Source: Protula sp. h YS-2021 (taxonomy: Eukaryota; Annelida; Polychaeta; Sabellida; Serpulidae). Taken from it: a DNA stretch of 64,000 bases. The stretch lies in NCBI GenBank assembly GCA_949752745.1, contig OX457026.1, forward strand, positions 27,218,116 through 27,282,115, in the 5' to 3' direction. The notes beneath the pieces were generated by a model. The model searched no databases. It was not told the origin of the DNA and saw only the letters and a program-made list of their open reading frames with translations. The position numbers were made by a program, and so were the translations under genes. The first letter of the stretch is position 1, and each line of letters begins with the position of its first letter. Of the stretch, positions 45,101 to 58,200 are shown piece after piece.

Positions 45101-46816
45101 TGTGGTGTGGCTTTTCGTTGCTGCCCAGTAACACGTAACAGTAAGAGCTGCGCATTGGGGGCGGGGGGGGGGGGGGAGGGAAATGCGAGGTGAGGAAACG
45201 TGGTATTGGAGTAGTAAGACTATTGACCAATGTCTGGGGGACAGTTTATTGAAATTATATTTGAACCATAATGTACGAGACTCCGCGTGATGCTTGTAAT
45301 ACTCGTGAAGTGTGCATTTCATTCACCAGGTATTATCTGCTTAGCCGATGAACTAACAGATAATAATTTAAAATGTGCTCTGCCAAATGTAATTCCGTTT
45401 ATATTAGCCAAAGCGAAGTATTCCTTCGCACTGTCACTTCAGTGCAGAGAACTGCTGAAAGTATAGACTACATATATTCGCGTGTAAGCATACATTTTTT
45501 TCAATCGTTTTGTGAATTAAAAAATACAGTTGCTGGTGCTGGAAAAAATTAGAATTTTAAAAAACTTAACCAAGCTTTGCCCGTTTTCAGTCAGTCAACC
45601 ATATTTTTTTCAGTTGTGAATTTAAATCGCGTCATATGTTGATCTGTCCTTGCGTTTTTTTTTTGTTTGCTTGTCTGTGCATTTGTCTACTTTGCAAGTT
45701 TTAGGGGTGGTGGGAGACCGATAAATATGTTACACTGTTGTCATTTAATTGATTATTGCAATCGTCCGCAGTGTTTGTCAGAGAAACGTAATAGACATTA
45801 TAAAGAAACGCCAACTTCCAAATGTCTGGTTTAATAGGCCATTCAAAAGCAATGCTTTGTCCGTTCATGTTTTTGCTGCTCACATTAGAAGCGACCACTT
45901 TAAAGAAGCACTGTGCAGACATGTTATTAAGTTAAAATACTGAAGGCAGCTGATTTAGAATTTTCAAAATGAAAGTTTTTCTCATTCGAATAGCTTGCAG
46001 GAGGCAACAGATTTTTTCCCCACGAATATTGTATGTTTGGGGGAAATCCTTGGTGTTGAGCGCTTCATACGGGACCGTGGATGAAAATCATGAATATTGT
46101 CGCAGTTACATCGCAACCAAGTTGCAGCATGGTTTGGAAAGAATGTATAAACAATTCTGCGATACCTTTTCTCATTGAAGTGTACCCAGTTATGAAGGGT
46201 TAAAGTAACTACTAAAAAAGAAAAAAAAACTTGGCTGTTCGTATAGCTTGCTGATCGAAGAACGTTATGCAAGTGCAAAGTGGCAACAATCTGAATACAG
46301 ATATTTACGTTTTACTAATTCATATTGTGACGTCAGATTTAGTAAATGCATAGCCTAGATTTTCAAACGGGGCGGAACAAGGATGGGATACACCACAGAT
46401 GAGAAAGTGGGTTCCAAGATAATGAGGCTCTTGCTATACATGTTCGCGCAGTTGCTGTAATGCTTAAAAAAATGAAAGTATCTTAACTCGGTGGTACAGC
46501 ATAAAGTCGATGCACTTCCTTGTCTTGTGTAGGAGATTATTTTGTTGTGTTTCATATGCACCAAAAAAAAAAAAGGCTTTATGAAAAGTGCAAGTGATCT
46601 CGTTGCGTTTGTGAAGCAAACAGTTGTTTTTGTTACCATGGCAATCGTTGTTAACAACTATATCGTATTGTGTGACTGTTTATTGTAATTGAAAAAGTAA
46701 TCTGGCGTTTTCTCGTGTGTAACTTATTTTATTTCTTGTTAAATTTTACTGAATGCAATAGTAAGGTAATGAAATTAAGTATATGTGATTCTTCTGTGGG
46801 CATAAATGACAATAAA
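42176..46816 (+). other. 3' UTR region of the MTDH-like gene
   Basis: No further coding exon is seen. Candidate polyadenylation signals AATAAA stand at 43988-43993 and 46811-46816. The first would give a 1.8-kb UTR and the second about 4.6 kb. Contains A-tracts (43326-43351, 44686-44700) and a G-tract (45159-45176). Confidence 0.5.
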
Positions 46817-47929
46817 ATAGACCTTGTGATTATTCGAATCGTGTTTTCTTTCTATAAATGCATCACCGACCTCATTAACGGATAAACTGAAGATATTTAA
46901 ACGAGTTTCTGGCTTTCTCTTGTGTTTATTGAAATCTTAACAGTCGAAAACATACTAATGTTTCAAGGCTAACAAATTACTCTGAACACTTCTGCCACTG
47001 CAACGTGACATTACAATGCCAGTAGATGTCCTTTCGGAACCAAGGGCAGTTAAACTTGCTGTTATTTCGAAACATAAATACGTTCTGAACACTGATTTCC
47101 TATTGGCAGAAGAGCAGCTAATCAGCTCCTCCCATGTCGCTGGCCAATCGGCTTACTTGAATTAACTACATGTATTCTGGTCAAATTAACGCACGTTAGA
47201 ATTTTATCTCAGCAATCACAATCTAACGTAAGACAATTTCAGATCAAAATTCATCTGATTAAAGCTAAAAGTGATCATCAGTAATCCTCTCACGAGTATC
47301 ACAGCGTTAACAATACTTCCAAATCCACTCTCACTCAGTTCTCTGTGCTTTCGCGTTCACAATCTGAAACAAAAATCAAGTTCACACATTCAATTCAGGG
47401 CAAATTTTTTAATCTTAGCGATAACATCTACCCTAATCAAGGTCTCTTTATATTATTACATTATTTAACAAGCCCGTTAAGTGACGGTACCCAGGTGCCG
47501 TCAGAGTAATAAGACACGAACTGGCATTGCGATTCTACCAAAATAGGGCAGGCAGCTGGTGAAAATTTTAATCCTATTATTTAGATAAATAATTATTGTT
47601 TATTTAGAAGCAAAGGTACTTCAGTCACTTTCATTTTGTTTTTGTTGACGTGAAGTTGAACTAGCTGCGATATGATGTGAAAACGTACACTAACATGCAT
47701 AGCCGAATTAAGTCTAATTATTGTTTCCAACGCGCCTTAGCCACTCCAGAGTATATTGACTGCGGTCCCAATGTGAGAATATTCAAGACAAGAAGTAACA
47801 TCACTGTCCAAATGCCATAACAATGTTATCTGGCTTTAATATGGCAGAATCACTACCAAAGGCTATTTTGAAACATATTCTGATACTTTCTCAAACTCTC
47901 TTATTCAACCTTATAGCTTCTTAAAACTT

Positions 47930-48500
47930 CACCGGACAAAACTCCTCAAGTCTGGATATAAAATGTGTAAATTTTTATTAATACTTGATAAAATACCGAT
48001 CCATTAATCATCGGACGATTTTAAAGAGGTTGCACATCTGCAAAAACATATGTTTTCACTGCTTGAAATTCCAAAAGGTTGGGCCTTACAGTTTATGTAA
48101 TGCAAAATATGTAATTGTTTATCAATTTTTGAAACGTGCCGACGCTTTAGTGTCAGGCGAATAAAAAAATCGCTAATATTTTCATTATATATGGTTTCAC
48201 TGCAAAAACATTTTAAAAGGCTTGGTCTTACACCTTGTGAGTCTCAGTATAAAGCGTGCAATTTTTATCAATGTTTTATAAAGCGCCATTGTATCAATTT
48301 TTGCCCTATTTCAAAAACGTTGCACATCTGCAATATGTATATTTTCTCAGTGTAAATTGTCAAAAGGCTGGGCCTTACAGTTTCTGAGGACTTGCCTAGA
48401 CAAAACTTCAAGTCTCGATGCAAAACTGTAACTTCTCATCCATTTTGATAGTGTCGATCAGTCAATTTTCGACCCATTTCAAAAATAAAACAGAACTGCA
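47930..48500. repeat. imperfect tandem repeat, period about 150 bp
   Basis: 'AAAAGGCTGGGCCTTACAG' or close variants occur at about 48073, 48217 and 48361. 'GTTGCACATCTGCAA' precedes it at 48029 and 48319, and 'TCAAGTCTGGAT' or a variant comes before or after. Three to four diverged units. Confidence 0.7.
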
Positions 48501-48519
48501 CCCTGTAGTGTATATGTTA

Positions 48520-48620
48520 CAGGAGACCTCTGTAATCAGCGGTTTCACGAAATCGCTAAAATTTCCAGCGGTTTCATGAAATCGCTGAAATTTGGAGTGT
48601 TCTGTTCAACAGAATCGCTG
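48520..48620. repeat. AATCGCTGAAATT-type repeat
   Basis: 'AGCGGTTTCA(C/T)GAAATCGCT(A/G)AAATTT' occurs twice in succession. A related phrase (AATCAGCG, CGCTGAAATTTTCAGCG) is found at 54434-54510. Confidence 0.55.
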
Positions 48621-49080
48621 ACGGTTCAGGGAATTTTTTAATATGAAAATTAAGCAGGTTGAAGATCAAATAAGCAATCAATGTGAAGGCAATGAGCAAT
48701 CCGTTAGTGGCCTGAGTAGTAATTTGACTTCAGCTGGAGTTGTTTGAATGAAAGTAAATTATTCAGTTTCACATCTATGTAAATTGCAATCACTGTGAAC
48801 TGCAATTAAACATTTTCAGTTTATTTCAATGGTAATGCTTCAAATGCCTGAGTAGCTGTATGAAGTGCAATGGCAGCAGTTCACGAGAGAGCGGCTTGAG
48901 TGGAATAAATTGCAGAAAATTTCAGTTTATTCCACTGGTAATAATAGCGTATTATTTAAAATAAGAACAATTGTATGAATTGAAACAAGAACAATGTGGT
49001 CTGAAGCACGGACCACACACTCAACCACCCACGCCGACCCCCTCCCCCACCCACTGCATCAGCTCGCTCACCGCACTCAC

Positions 49081-49225
49081 CTCAGTTACTAGACCCGCGG
49101 CGATGGTGCTACCAGAGTATCTCAGCATGAACCTCCCCAGATCTTTGAAGTCTTTATACAGTTCTATACAGACGGGCCTATCTATCTCCAGCTCAATCAT
49201 GGCACTAGTGTTCTTCGTCAGACAC
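49081..49225 (-). CDS. HBS1L: HBS1L exon: domain III end
   Basis: Acceptor CTTGTGCGCAG|, 145 bases, phase 2 to 0. Ends GGRFMLRY-type sequence (here [20 protein letters not shown]) exactly at a strong donor GAG|GTGAGT. If spliced there, a tiny last exon supplies the final residues. If not, the frame runs on to a TGA at 49021 and adds a Gly/Val-rich tail unlike the family. The first reading is more likely. Confidence 0.85.
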
Positions 49226-52200
49226 CTGCGCACAAGCAATCGTTACCAATCTTCCAGGACCTTTCTCGCTTCTGTTAACTACATTTCTGTTGTCGCAACT
49301 CTTGATGCATATATGTGCGTGTGTTTGATAAATTCATCCAACTATGGAAGAGAATGTTTTATGAGATACGCTTGAGGCTTACCTTGGCTTGTTCCTAATC
49401 ACATCGCCCGTGCTTTTGTTGAGTTGGCTGATGAGCTTCCTCACACGGGCAGGCTCGCTCATGGACTGATAGTGAAATACAACCTGAAGAAGTGACGGTG
49501 ACATACTCAATGCGCAACATAACCACGAAAAAGACAAACAATATAACCATGGAAGACGTATGCCCTATAAACACTAAAGACGCAGGTAATATGACCACGA
49601 GTGGTAGGTAATTATAATAACGAAAGAGGTCAGATGGCGTTTAAAGCCAAGAACAATACTGTCCTTCTTATTAATAATTCTGCCTTTAACATTAAAAAAT
49701 CAGCAACAATCTTTCAGCAACGTTTCATTTTTTAATATTAATATCAAGAAAGTTTCAGGCGAACTTACAGGAAAACCTTTTGTGATCGGTAGATCTATGT
49801 TAAATATAACTACTCTCGCTTTCAGCCTCGATGTCGATTTGATTGGACTAGATGGATCACACATGATGCTTCCTGTAAAATGAACCGCTGTTGCTTAAAA
49901 AACAGTGTTTAACAACGAAATTTATATCTTCTACATTAAAATTAACGGCTTAGTATCTAAGTTTTCAATTTTGACTTTTTGCTTCACAACTGGTATGGTA
50001 CCAATGAGAAAGAAGGAGGCATCACTTATAAACTCTGTTTGTGATTTTAAAGTTACTGTGCCACACTGCCCCAACAAAATTATTTTATGACCAACAGTTT
50101 TTAAGAAGCAAGCACATTAACATTTTTCACTTCGATATCTAAAACATTACAGGGGACGTTTGCAGTGCATAAAATAAGTACTTCTAATGTCTTTGCAAAG
50201 ACAGGCCTCGAACATCGATGGTAAATAGGATGGCGTAAACACAGACGGTATATATTACGGTAACTTCCGGTGTCAATGCACTTACCCACGGAGACGTCCG
50301 TCATGTCGATGCCAGTCACCGTCAGCACGGCATTGTCCCCCGCGAAGCCGACCGGTACGGGGCTGTCGTCGATCAGCACACCTGCCAAACAAGAACACCC
50401 AACCACGAGCGAGTGAAAACAGGAAACGACAAGGCTTTGTTCCTTAACTGTAGGAACGAATTGTGCAGCTGTCTGTTCACAGACAATCGAATGTCACTAT
50501 AGTTTTGTTTGTTTATTTGTCTTATAGCCAACAAATGATTACTGTAATTTTTTTAAGTTAACACATCCACGCAAAACTTCGAAAACACGTTTCTACGTGT
50601 ATGCAGACTAAAAATATCAGGCTCTTTCTATTGTTTTCAACAGAACATCATCAACAAATTATCGGGAGGGGGTTCCGGGACGATTCGGTCTGATACCAAT
50701 TCGGCCCAGAAACAGGGACGATTCGGACTAGGGATGATTCGGCCTAGGTCCAACTCGGCCTACCTAATTCGGCCTAAGTTAATTCGGCCAAATTTTCAGA
50801 AACTTGTAAAGAGGTCCAGAAAGTACATACAGCCCTGGCAAAATGTTTGCATTGCAAATGAAAGAGTCTTTGTCTTTATCCATATTTTCAGATATCCAGA
50901 TATTTGTGGTTTTTCAGAAGCTATGATGAATCCTTTGATTTTTGTTCGGTTTATTTTCAGTCCTGTTTCCTTTTTTAAGCAACACAACTCAAATTACGAA
51001 AACAAATTACGAACCAATCATATTTTCAATGCTTGCTGCGTTGGAAATCGACTTCATTTGATTGGAGTTCACCGGAGTAATTTATGATTAAGAGTGTACG
51101 TTTTAAAAGTAGGAGTAGAAATTTAACGATTGCAATATTCGCTGACTGCAATGTTTTCTTGACTAATTCCTGATCGCGATTTTAGGTTTTAAAAGCGGAA
51201 AGTTATGAAACCAAAAGTTATATCCTATGAAACCGCAAATAAAATCCCATGAAAGCGCAAATTTACGAAACCGCAAATTTTGTGGCTAATGATCACTTAA
51301 ACAGCATGAACAATAATTTCTATTACTGAATAAACATGTGCTTCACCTTAAAATGTTTTCTATCCAAATGTATCCACATTTAGGAATTTAGGAATGGTTT
51401 TAAGCCATGTTCCGATTGCACTATTTGGGCTTTTGTACTCGGCGTCGAGACCTAGAGAGCGAATTTTTTTTTTGATTGCCAAAAATGAAACCTGCAACAT
51501 TTAACTGATGTACTTGGTGGTGCACAGGAAGATGCACCGATAGCAGCGGCTTCAAAATCGACTATGACTATTTCAGGGCAAAACGCCATGCCAAAATCCA
51601 AACACTGCTCTTTGATTTTCGATACCATTCGCAAGTAGGTTTCCTTTGCCTTGTTCTGCAAAATGCAGAATACTAATGGTACATACATAAGATTCAGATA
51701 TCCATGCAAAGTGTAGACTTGGTGGAAAAATGGTGGTGTGACATAAAATTTCCATCACCCAAAATTATTGAACTATCGCACAAATGCTTCAAGTTTGCTT
51801 TGCACGAAAAAAAATATCATGTTCTGCCCCGGTTCCATTGTTTCGGCACTCATGAGAAAATCCTCTTTTCTGCTTGTTGATAACGGTATATTTTTCACTT
51901 TTTTAATTGTTTCGATGGTAGATTTCGGCAAAGTCGGTTACTGTTTTCGGCGTTCTCGGTACATACCCGCCTTACAGTTGATCAAATCTCTATCCAAGAC
52001 GGTTGTGTTGTTGATGACAGCAGCAACTTCTGATCGAATAATATTTCTTGTTGGTCGTACATTTTCTTTTGCGACAATTTTGCAAATTTGATTTTAGATA
52101 AGCTACATTTACATCCAATATTTTGTCTTCGTGAGAATGGTTGTTATTGTTTCGCAATTGTTCTTGTCAATAAATATCATTTTATTGCATCCTTTAGCCG

Positions 52201-55200
52201 TACATCTCCAGTTTGTTCCTCCGATTCTTGTTCATTTCGCGAACAAATCGAAATTTATTATCCTTATAGAATTTGCAGTGCTTGCCTTTATTGCTGTGAG
52301 CAGCCATTTTGACTGATTCACGTTTAAACTTTCAAAGAAAATAAAATTTGAATTTAACAGGTTCGATTTTATACATTTCGGTAGTCGAACAATGTTTTCT
52401 TTGACTAGATAAGGAAACGCAGTGAATTCAAAGAAAACGGAAGCGCAGGGATTGAGAAGATAACAAATTGTTTGTAACCCGCTGGACTTTTGCTTGTTGA
52501 ACGTAAGATCCCTAACTTTTGCATAACCCACAGCGAGCTTATAGTATTCTCTTTGATACTGAAATTGATAATGATGCTACTACTCGAAATTTTCACTTTC
52601 GTAAATTTGCACTTATATATATTTGCGTTTTCCTATAATTTGCGGTTTCATAAGTCAGCTTTAAAAGTCGGGAGTAGCAATTTAGTGATTGATCTAGTGA
52701 AGAAGTGATTGTAATCGCTTCTTGAAACAATGGCAGTGAAGCGTTTTTTGAGTGTATTTGATGTATTGTTCTTACTGGCAAATAATTGTAATTTCATTTT
52801 AAAAGAATACAAGAAAGGATGCTTGATGGTCTAAATTGAATGACTGAATGCGAAAAAGTTATTGCAATCGCATTTTAAGACAATGAACAAAGGATGATTG
52901 AGCATTTTAAGACAATACAACAAAGGACAGTTGAGCATTTTAAGATAATACAACAAAGGACGATTGAGCATAGTTGTGTTTTATACTTATTTGTTGAAAG
53001 TAGTGTTAAAAGTAATTATATAAAATTAGGCCGAATTGACCAGTCCCATGCCAATTTCATTTTCAGGCCAAAACGTCCCTAGTCCGAACTGGTATTGGGC
53101 CGAATCGTCCCGGTCCCTCGGGAAATGCTTCTGTGTATCACATTTCACTACTCACTTTTGCTGCGCTCCATGACACCAACTTCATCAGGTTTATTATCTG
53201 ATGACATCATAATTGAGAGTGAATTAAGCACGAACTTACTTTTGACGTTGGCAGGATGAGCTTGTGGCATGCACTGTAGCCGGTCGCCTGGCTGTACACA
53301 TCCAGCCTGGATCATGCCTGACACTGAAAACCCACTTCCCATACCTGCAAAAAAAAAAAAAAAAAAAAAAAAAACGCGACGTGTCAATACGCTCGAGACA
53401 GAGGAGGGGGAGGGGCTCTCAGGGAAATGGTTTGTGTTCAAATACTGCTCACAACTAGAACGGCCAGCGCACATAAAACATAAGCCTATGGGTTTACATC
53501 ACACACTTTCAATCAACATGTATTTAGATTCTTGTTTTTGTAAACAAAAACAAATGTCTCCACGACTGAACTCATAATTTTCCAATAACCATTTTACGAT
53601 TTTCTTTTTCACTGAAATAAAAGATTCATTTCTGCACAAATAATCATAATTCATTGTCAAAAATTATCAGATGATATTTTACTTTTAGTCACAGTACATC
53701 CCCCGCACCCTCTCAAAAAAAAAAAAAAATCATGTGTCCTTCACCCATCTCTCCAACGCGAATCCACTTCACGAATCGTGCACAAATCGCTATTAAACTC
53801 TTACAATTGCTTTAGTGAAGACTATAGGTGCACTGTGTTTTTATGGCTATTTCAGGAATGTTATTCTCTCTATTGTTTCCTCCCTGAGCAACTCCCTTAA
53901 TCAAACGTGTCGCATTTCTTGGCATAAACATACAACTTCAGTGTTATGTTACGTAACAGCTGTGAGTGAGTAACGCACAAAAAGGTCAGTTACAGGCAAT
54001 ATAAGAAATAGTCATGGATCAACATTTATGCTGCCATTGTTTTTAAGTATGTCCAATGAATGCAGGAACATTCGACAATATAGTAACAAACGCTGACATC
54101 CCTAGCGTAGTTAATAATAACAATGCTTGGTTAACATAACAGCCGACAAAACGGGGAAGCTGGGAAGCGGGTTGCGGGGAGTTAGAAAAAAATTCATAGA
54201 ATCTTTAGAACCTTCCAAGCAACAATTCCACAAAGTTTGAACTTTCTCCGAAGTTCAGCCGCTGAGAAATCTTTTTGAGGTAACAAGGTCATATGCCTTT
54301 CTGAATTTCCGGGCAAAAGTTTAATACTCCTTGGATAGATCGGAATAAACAAACCAAGTTTGAAGTCGATCTATCTCTCCCTTATCGAGATATTTTGTAC
54401 ACAAGATCTTGTTCAAAATATATATGTTACGGCGGATCTGTGAAATCAGCGAATGATACACATCCGCTGAAATTTTCAGCGAGTTCACAGATCCGCTAAG
54501 TCAATCAGCGGATACATATACGTAATTGATAGAATCTTTTAAATCAAGCAACAATCCCACTAAGTTTGAACTTTCCCCGATATCAAGCGGCTGAGAAAGT
54601 TTGCACACAAACGTAATGAAGTCAAATGCCTTCCTTAATAACGCAACACACGTCTAAAGCTGATAGAACTGTCAAGGAATAAACAGATCAAGTTTGAAGT
54701 CGCTCTGATTTTTCGTTCTTGAGAAATCTTGCACACAACATACTGGTCACAACAGACTTGACGCACAAATGTACACAGACTCACAGAACGTACAAGCACT
54801 TTCCTTGATCGCGGAGACACAATAACATCCAACACTAGAATTAACACATCAGCAGCGTATGAAGATAAGACTTTCAACATCTCATTTCTATTGGTGCAGT
54901 TATAACCACACAAATCTGCTTGTGGCTACTTCGACGGCTATCTAATTTACCACCTGTAAAACGGCAAGTACCTTTGAATACGTCAGCTATGCACATTCTG
55001 AATGGCTTGTCTATCGGTCGATCTGGTGGCGTGAATTTATCTGAAAATATATATCACAACTTTGTAAATCGCAAACCTTTCACTATACAGAAAATTAACA
55101 AGTCATAATGTGACAGGCCGCGCATGTTTTTCTGCCAAAAATATCCATCAGTTTTGGGGTGCTGTATTCTCTTTAAAATGCAGAATTCTTTTTGTCGATT

Positions 55201-58200
55201 CAATTTATGTCAATTTTTGTTAACTTCCAGTGCCTATTTTCAGTGTTAGAAATTTCTCTCTGACAACGACAACAAAACTTTAAAATACGCGATTTTTTTT
55301 CCTTTCCGGAATCTCAGGTCCCATGAGTTTTCTTCAACTCTCGCACTGCTGACCTGTTGTAAGGCTGGGTAAGGCTTACCTATTTGTAATACTAGTGTGG
55401 GTCCAGTGTACCAAGAACTGACGTCTGGGTTTGTGGATGAATTCACCAAGTTATCACCCAGTAATCCGCTGCACGGTATGTACGTCACGTCATTCTCCTG
55501 TCAGCCAGAGAAACATTATAAATTTGTCGATCTGTCCCAGAAGCCAGTTCGCAGAGATACTCAAACATCAAAATATCATAAAGCCAAACGATAACTCAAT
55601 TCTTAAAGATCTGGTCCGAGAGTCTGACCAACTCCTGTTTTGTCATTTTCAGTGATCACAAAACAAAGTACAGTTTTTCAGCCGGTCTCCTTGAGGAAGC
55701 AAACCCCAATGGCATCACGTGACGAAACTGTTCAATAGATTATGCTCGAAGTTACAAGCGAAGGTCAAACACACTTTAAGAGAATACCATCGGATTGAAG
55801 AATTAGTTACCCTAAATCCCGCTTGCTTGAGAAACTGCTTCAGCTTTCTAACAATATCGTCAAAGCGTGTTTTAGCCCAGTCTACAGTGTCCATCTTATT
55901 CACTGCAACTGCCAGTTGTGAAACACCTACGGGCCAAAAAAAGTACAATTACTCTATGACGGCACCCGTTCTGGTTGTTACCTTTTTTGTTGTGTTTTAT
56001 TGAATTCCAAAATGAAGAAATAGTGTGAAAGAATGAGTCGGGAGAGATCTGAGTAACAACGTCTCGCACGTACACTGTCCCGATTGCTTACTACTGCGGG
56101 CATGACTGAAATATTGTGAGACTATTTGTTAGTTCGCAAATATGGTTCGCAATTCGGCCAACAAAAGCCGGTTGTTGACCAAGAGGATCAACAACAGTTT
56201 TTATTATATTTTATTTTTTCAGACTGCACAAGCCGCGGTATACGGGAACTTATCAATATCGGCTTATCAGCTGATCAGCAAGAAAAAAAAACGAAATTGC
56301 TGTTCCGGACACAACTCGGGAAAATTGCAAGCCATATTCACAAAATGTGGCAGACTATTTAGCGGGCATTTTCAATGCGCATTTACTAACTGGTACAGCA
56401 AACCGGGTAGGAAAAGTTAAGAAACATTTTAACGCTAAAAGGCAGTGGAAAAATCAACGTTATTAACACAGGTAAGGATCATTTTCCAATCGCTGTCTTC
56501 AAGGCCCAGTTTTAAAAGGCTGCATTTTCCTGTGTCATGACTTTACCTAGAGATCTAATCAACATAGCATGCTCGCGTGTCTGCCCGCCGGCATCGAAGC
56601 CCGTCTCGAACTCGCCCTTGGTGGCATTCACCACGAGCACAGCGACGTCCGCCTGGGCCGCCCCCGTGATCATGTTCGGTATGAAGTCCTTGTGGCCCGG
56701 CGCGTCCAGCAGGCGTACCAGTTTGGTGTCGGTTTCAAAATGGGATTGAGCAATATCCATGGTAACTCCACGAGATCTGGAAGTGACAGAAATGAGGTCT
56801 GGTAACAGCTCAAAAGATCATGTGTAATTTGCTTATTTCATGTACCTGAGAAGATTGATGGAAGAGTTGTCCAAAAACGCTTCACCCAGACATCACGATA
56901 AATGTTAAAACGAGAAGGAAGAGGAAGGGGTGGTAACTCCAATTGCAGCTACATGATGTGGGCAGTTTGGAATAACGTATAAATGAAGCAACTGTATTTC
57001 AACCATACAGTCAAATCTGTTCACCTAGGAAATTTTCGGCAACACAACCTTTCAATATCAAGACACGGCTATTAACTAAACACTCTTATATATTTTACCT
57101 TTCTTCTTCGGTCTCATCCAGAACCCAGGCATAAGCGAAGGAGGCTTTGCCGAGTTTCTTCGATTCCTGTTCATACTTGTGCATGGTCTTTTTATTGACA
57201 AAGCCCAGTTGGTACAGCACGTGACCCATTAGTGTACTCTTGCCCGCGTCCACGTGACCTGTAAGCAGTTTCCACATCTGGCACTGTTGGGCAACCATTA
57301 TCTGAGTCACAATTAATTTCAGGTAATCCTCAAATCATGCATTTCGATTTTTTACTGTATTTTTAAATCTAAGCAAAACTTCAATAATATCTCTCCGTTA
57401 ACTTTAGCAATGCAGTCAGACACAAACGAAAAGAAAATGCTGAGGGTTTTAAGGGCCATTAAACCTGATGAATATCCCATAGCATATCCTACGCACAGCA
57501 ATATGCCAGTTTGGCATGCCCGCATACTTTTACTAAAAACCATTTTCACATGATTTCCCGAATGTTCTACGAAGACAGGAATACGGGAAACAACTGACCG
57601 ATGACAACAAGATTGATGCAGTCTTTGCTTTCTGCTTTTCTCTTCTCGTACTCTTTCATCACAGCAGCTTTGTCTAGTTTATTTCTGCAGCATAACAAAG
57701 CCCCAGATCACAGCAAATGTGAACATTACTTGTTTCTACACAGGCCGGCTATATCAACTCACCCAGTAAGATCCAATTGCCTGTGTATCTATTTTATTTG
57801 TACAACAATTAAAGGGAAGGTATATGCACTCCAGAATTCAGTCCATTTAGCGTTTTACTAGAACATAACACAAGAATTCAGTGTCTAGTACAGCGGAACC
57901 CCGGGACAGGACCACTACGTAAATGAGACTACCTCAAAAATAGGGCCACTTTGTTTCAATAGTCCCGTTCTAGAGGCCACCCAGTGTGAACACCCTCACA
58001 AAAAATGACCACCCTGGAAATCGGATCGCATTAGTTCGGTCTCACTTGTGGTCCTATTTCTGGGGTTCCGCTGTATTTAATTCGTATCTTACACGGCAGA
58101 CTGTCTTTGCAGCTATGTTACCTTGACCCCAAAATATTACTATCTTGAAAAGAAACGATAACACAAAGTGGAGACTCGCCTGGATAGTTTGGCTTCCGGC

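Larger units (their letters stand above)
46830..49020. other. intergenic space between convergent genes, possible HBS1L 3' UTR
   Basis: No supported gene. A very short last coding exon or 3' UTR of HBS1L (minus strand) could lie here, but I could not identify it. Confidence 0.4.
50663..53122 (-). mobile_element. large decayed MULE element with CGGCC-rich subrepeated TIRs, in an HBS1L intron
   Basis: Left end (50663-50800) has ATTCGG/TTCGGCC motifs several times, beginning near GGGACGATTCGG. The right end (53025-53122) carries the inverted set (GGCCGAAT, CCGAATCGTCCCGG). The interior encodes, on the minus strand, pieces of a FLYWCH/MULE-type transposase. At 2.46 kb it is large enough to be a decayed autonomous copy. 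No convincing target duplication was found, so its edges are approximate. Confidence 0.75.

Noticed and set aside
50655..53130. 9-bp target duplication for the large MULE element
   Set aside because: The flanks share only AAAT at comparable positions, so a duplication cannot be claimed.
53264..53577. Plus-strand frames with a poly-Lys run
   Set aside because: The Lys run is the A-tract that serves as polypyrimidine tract for an HBS1L exon on the other strand.
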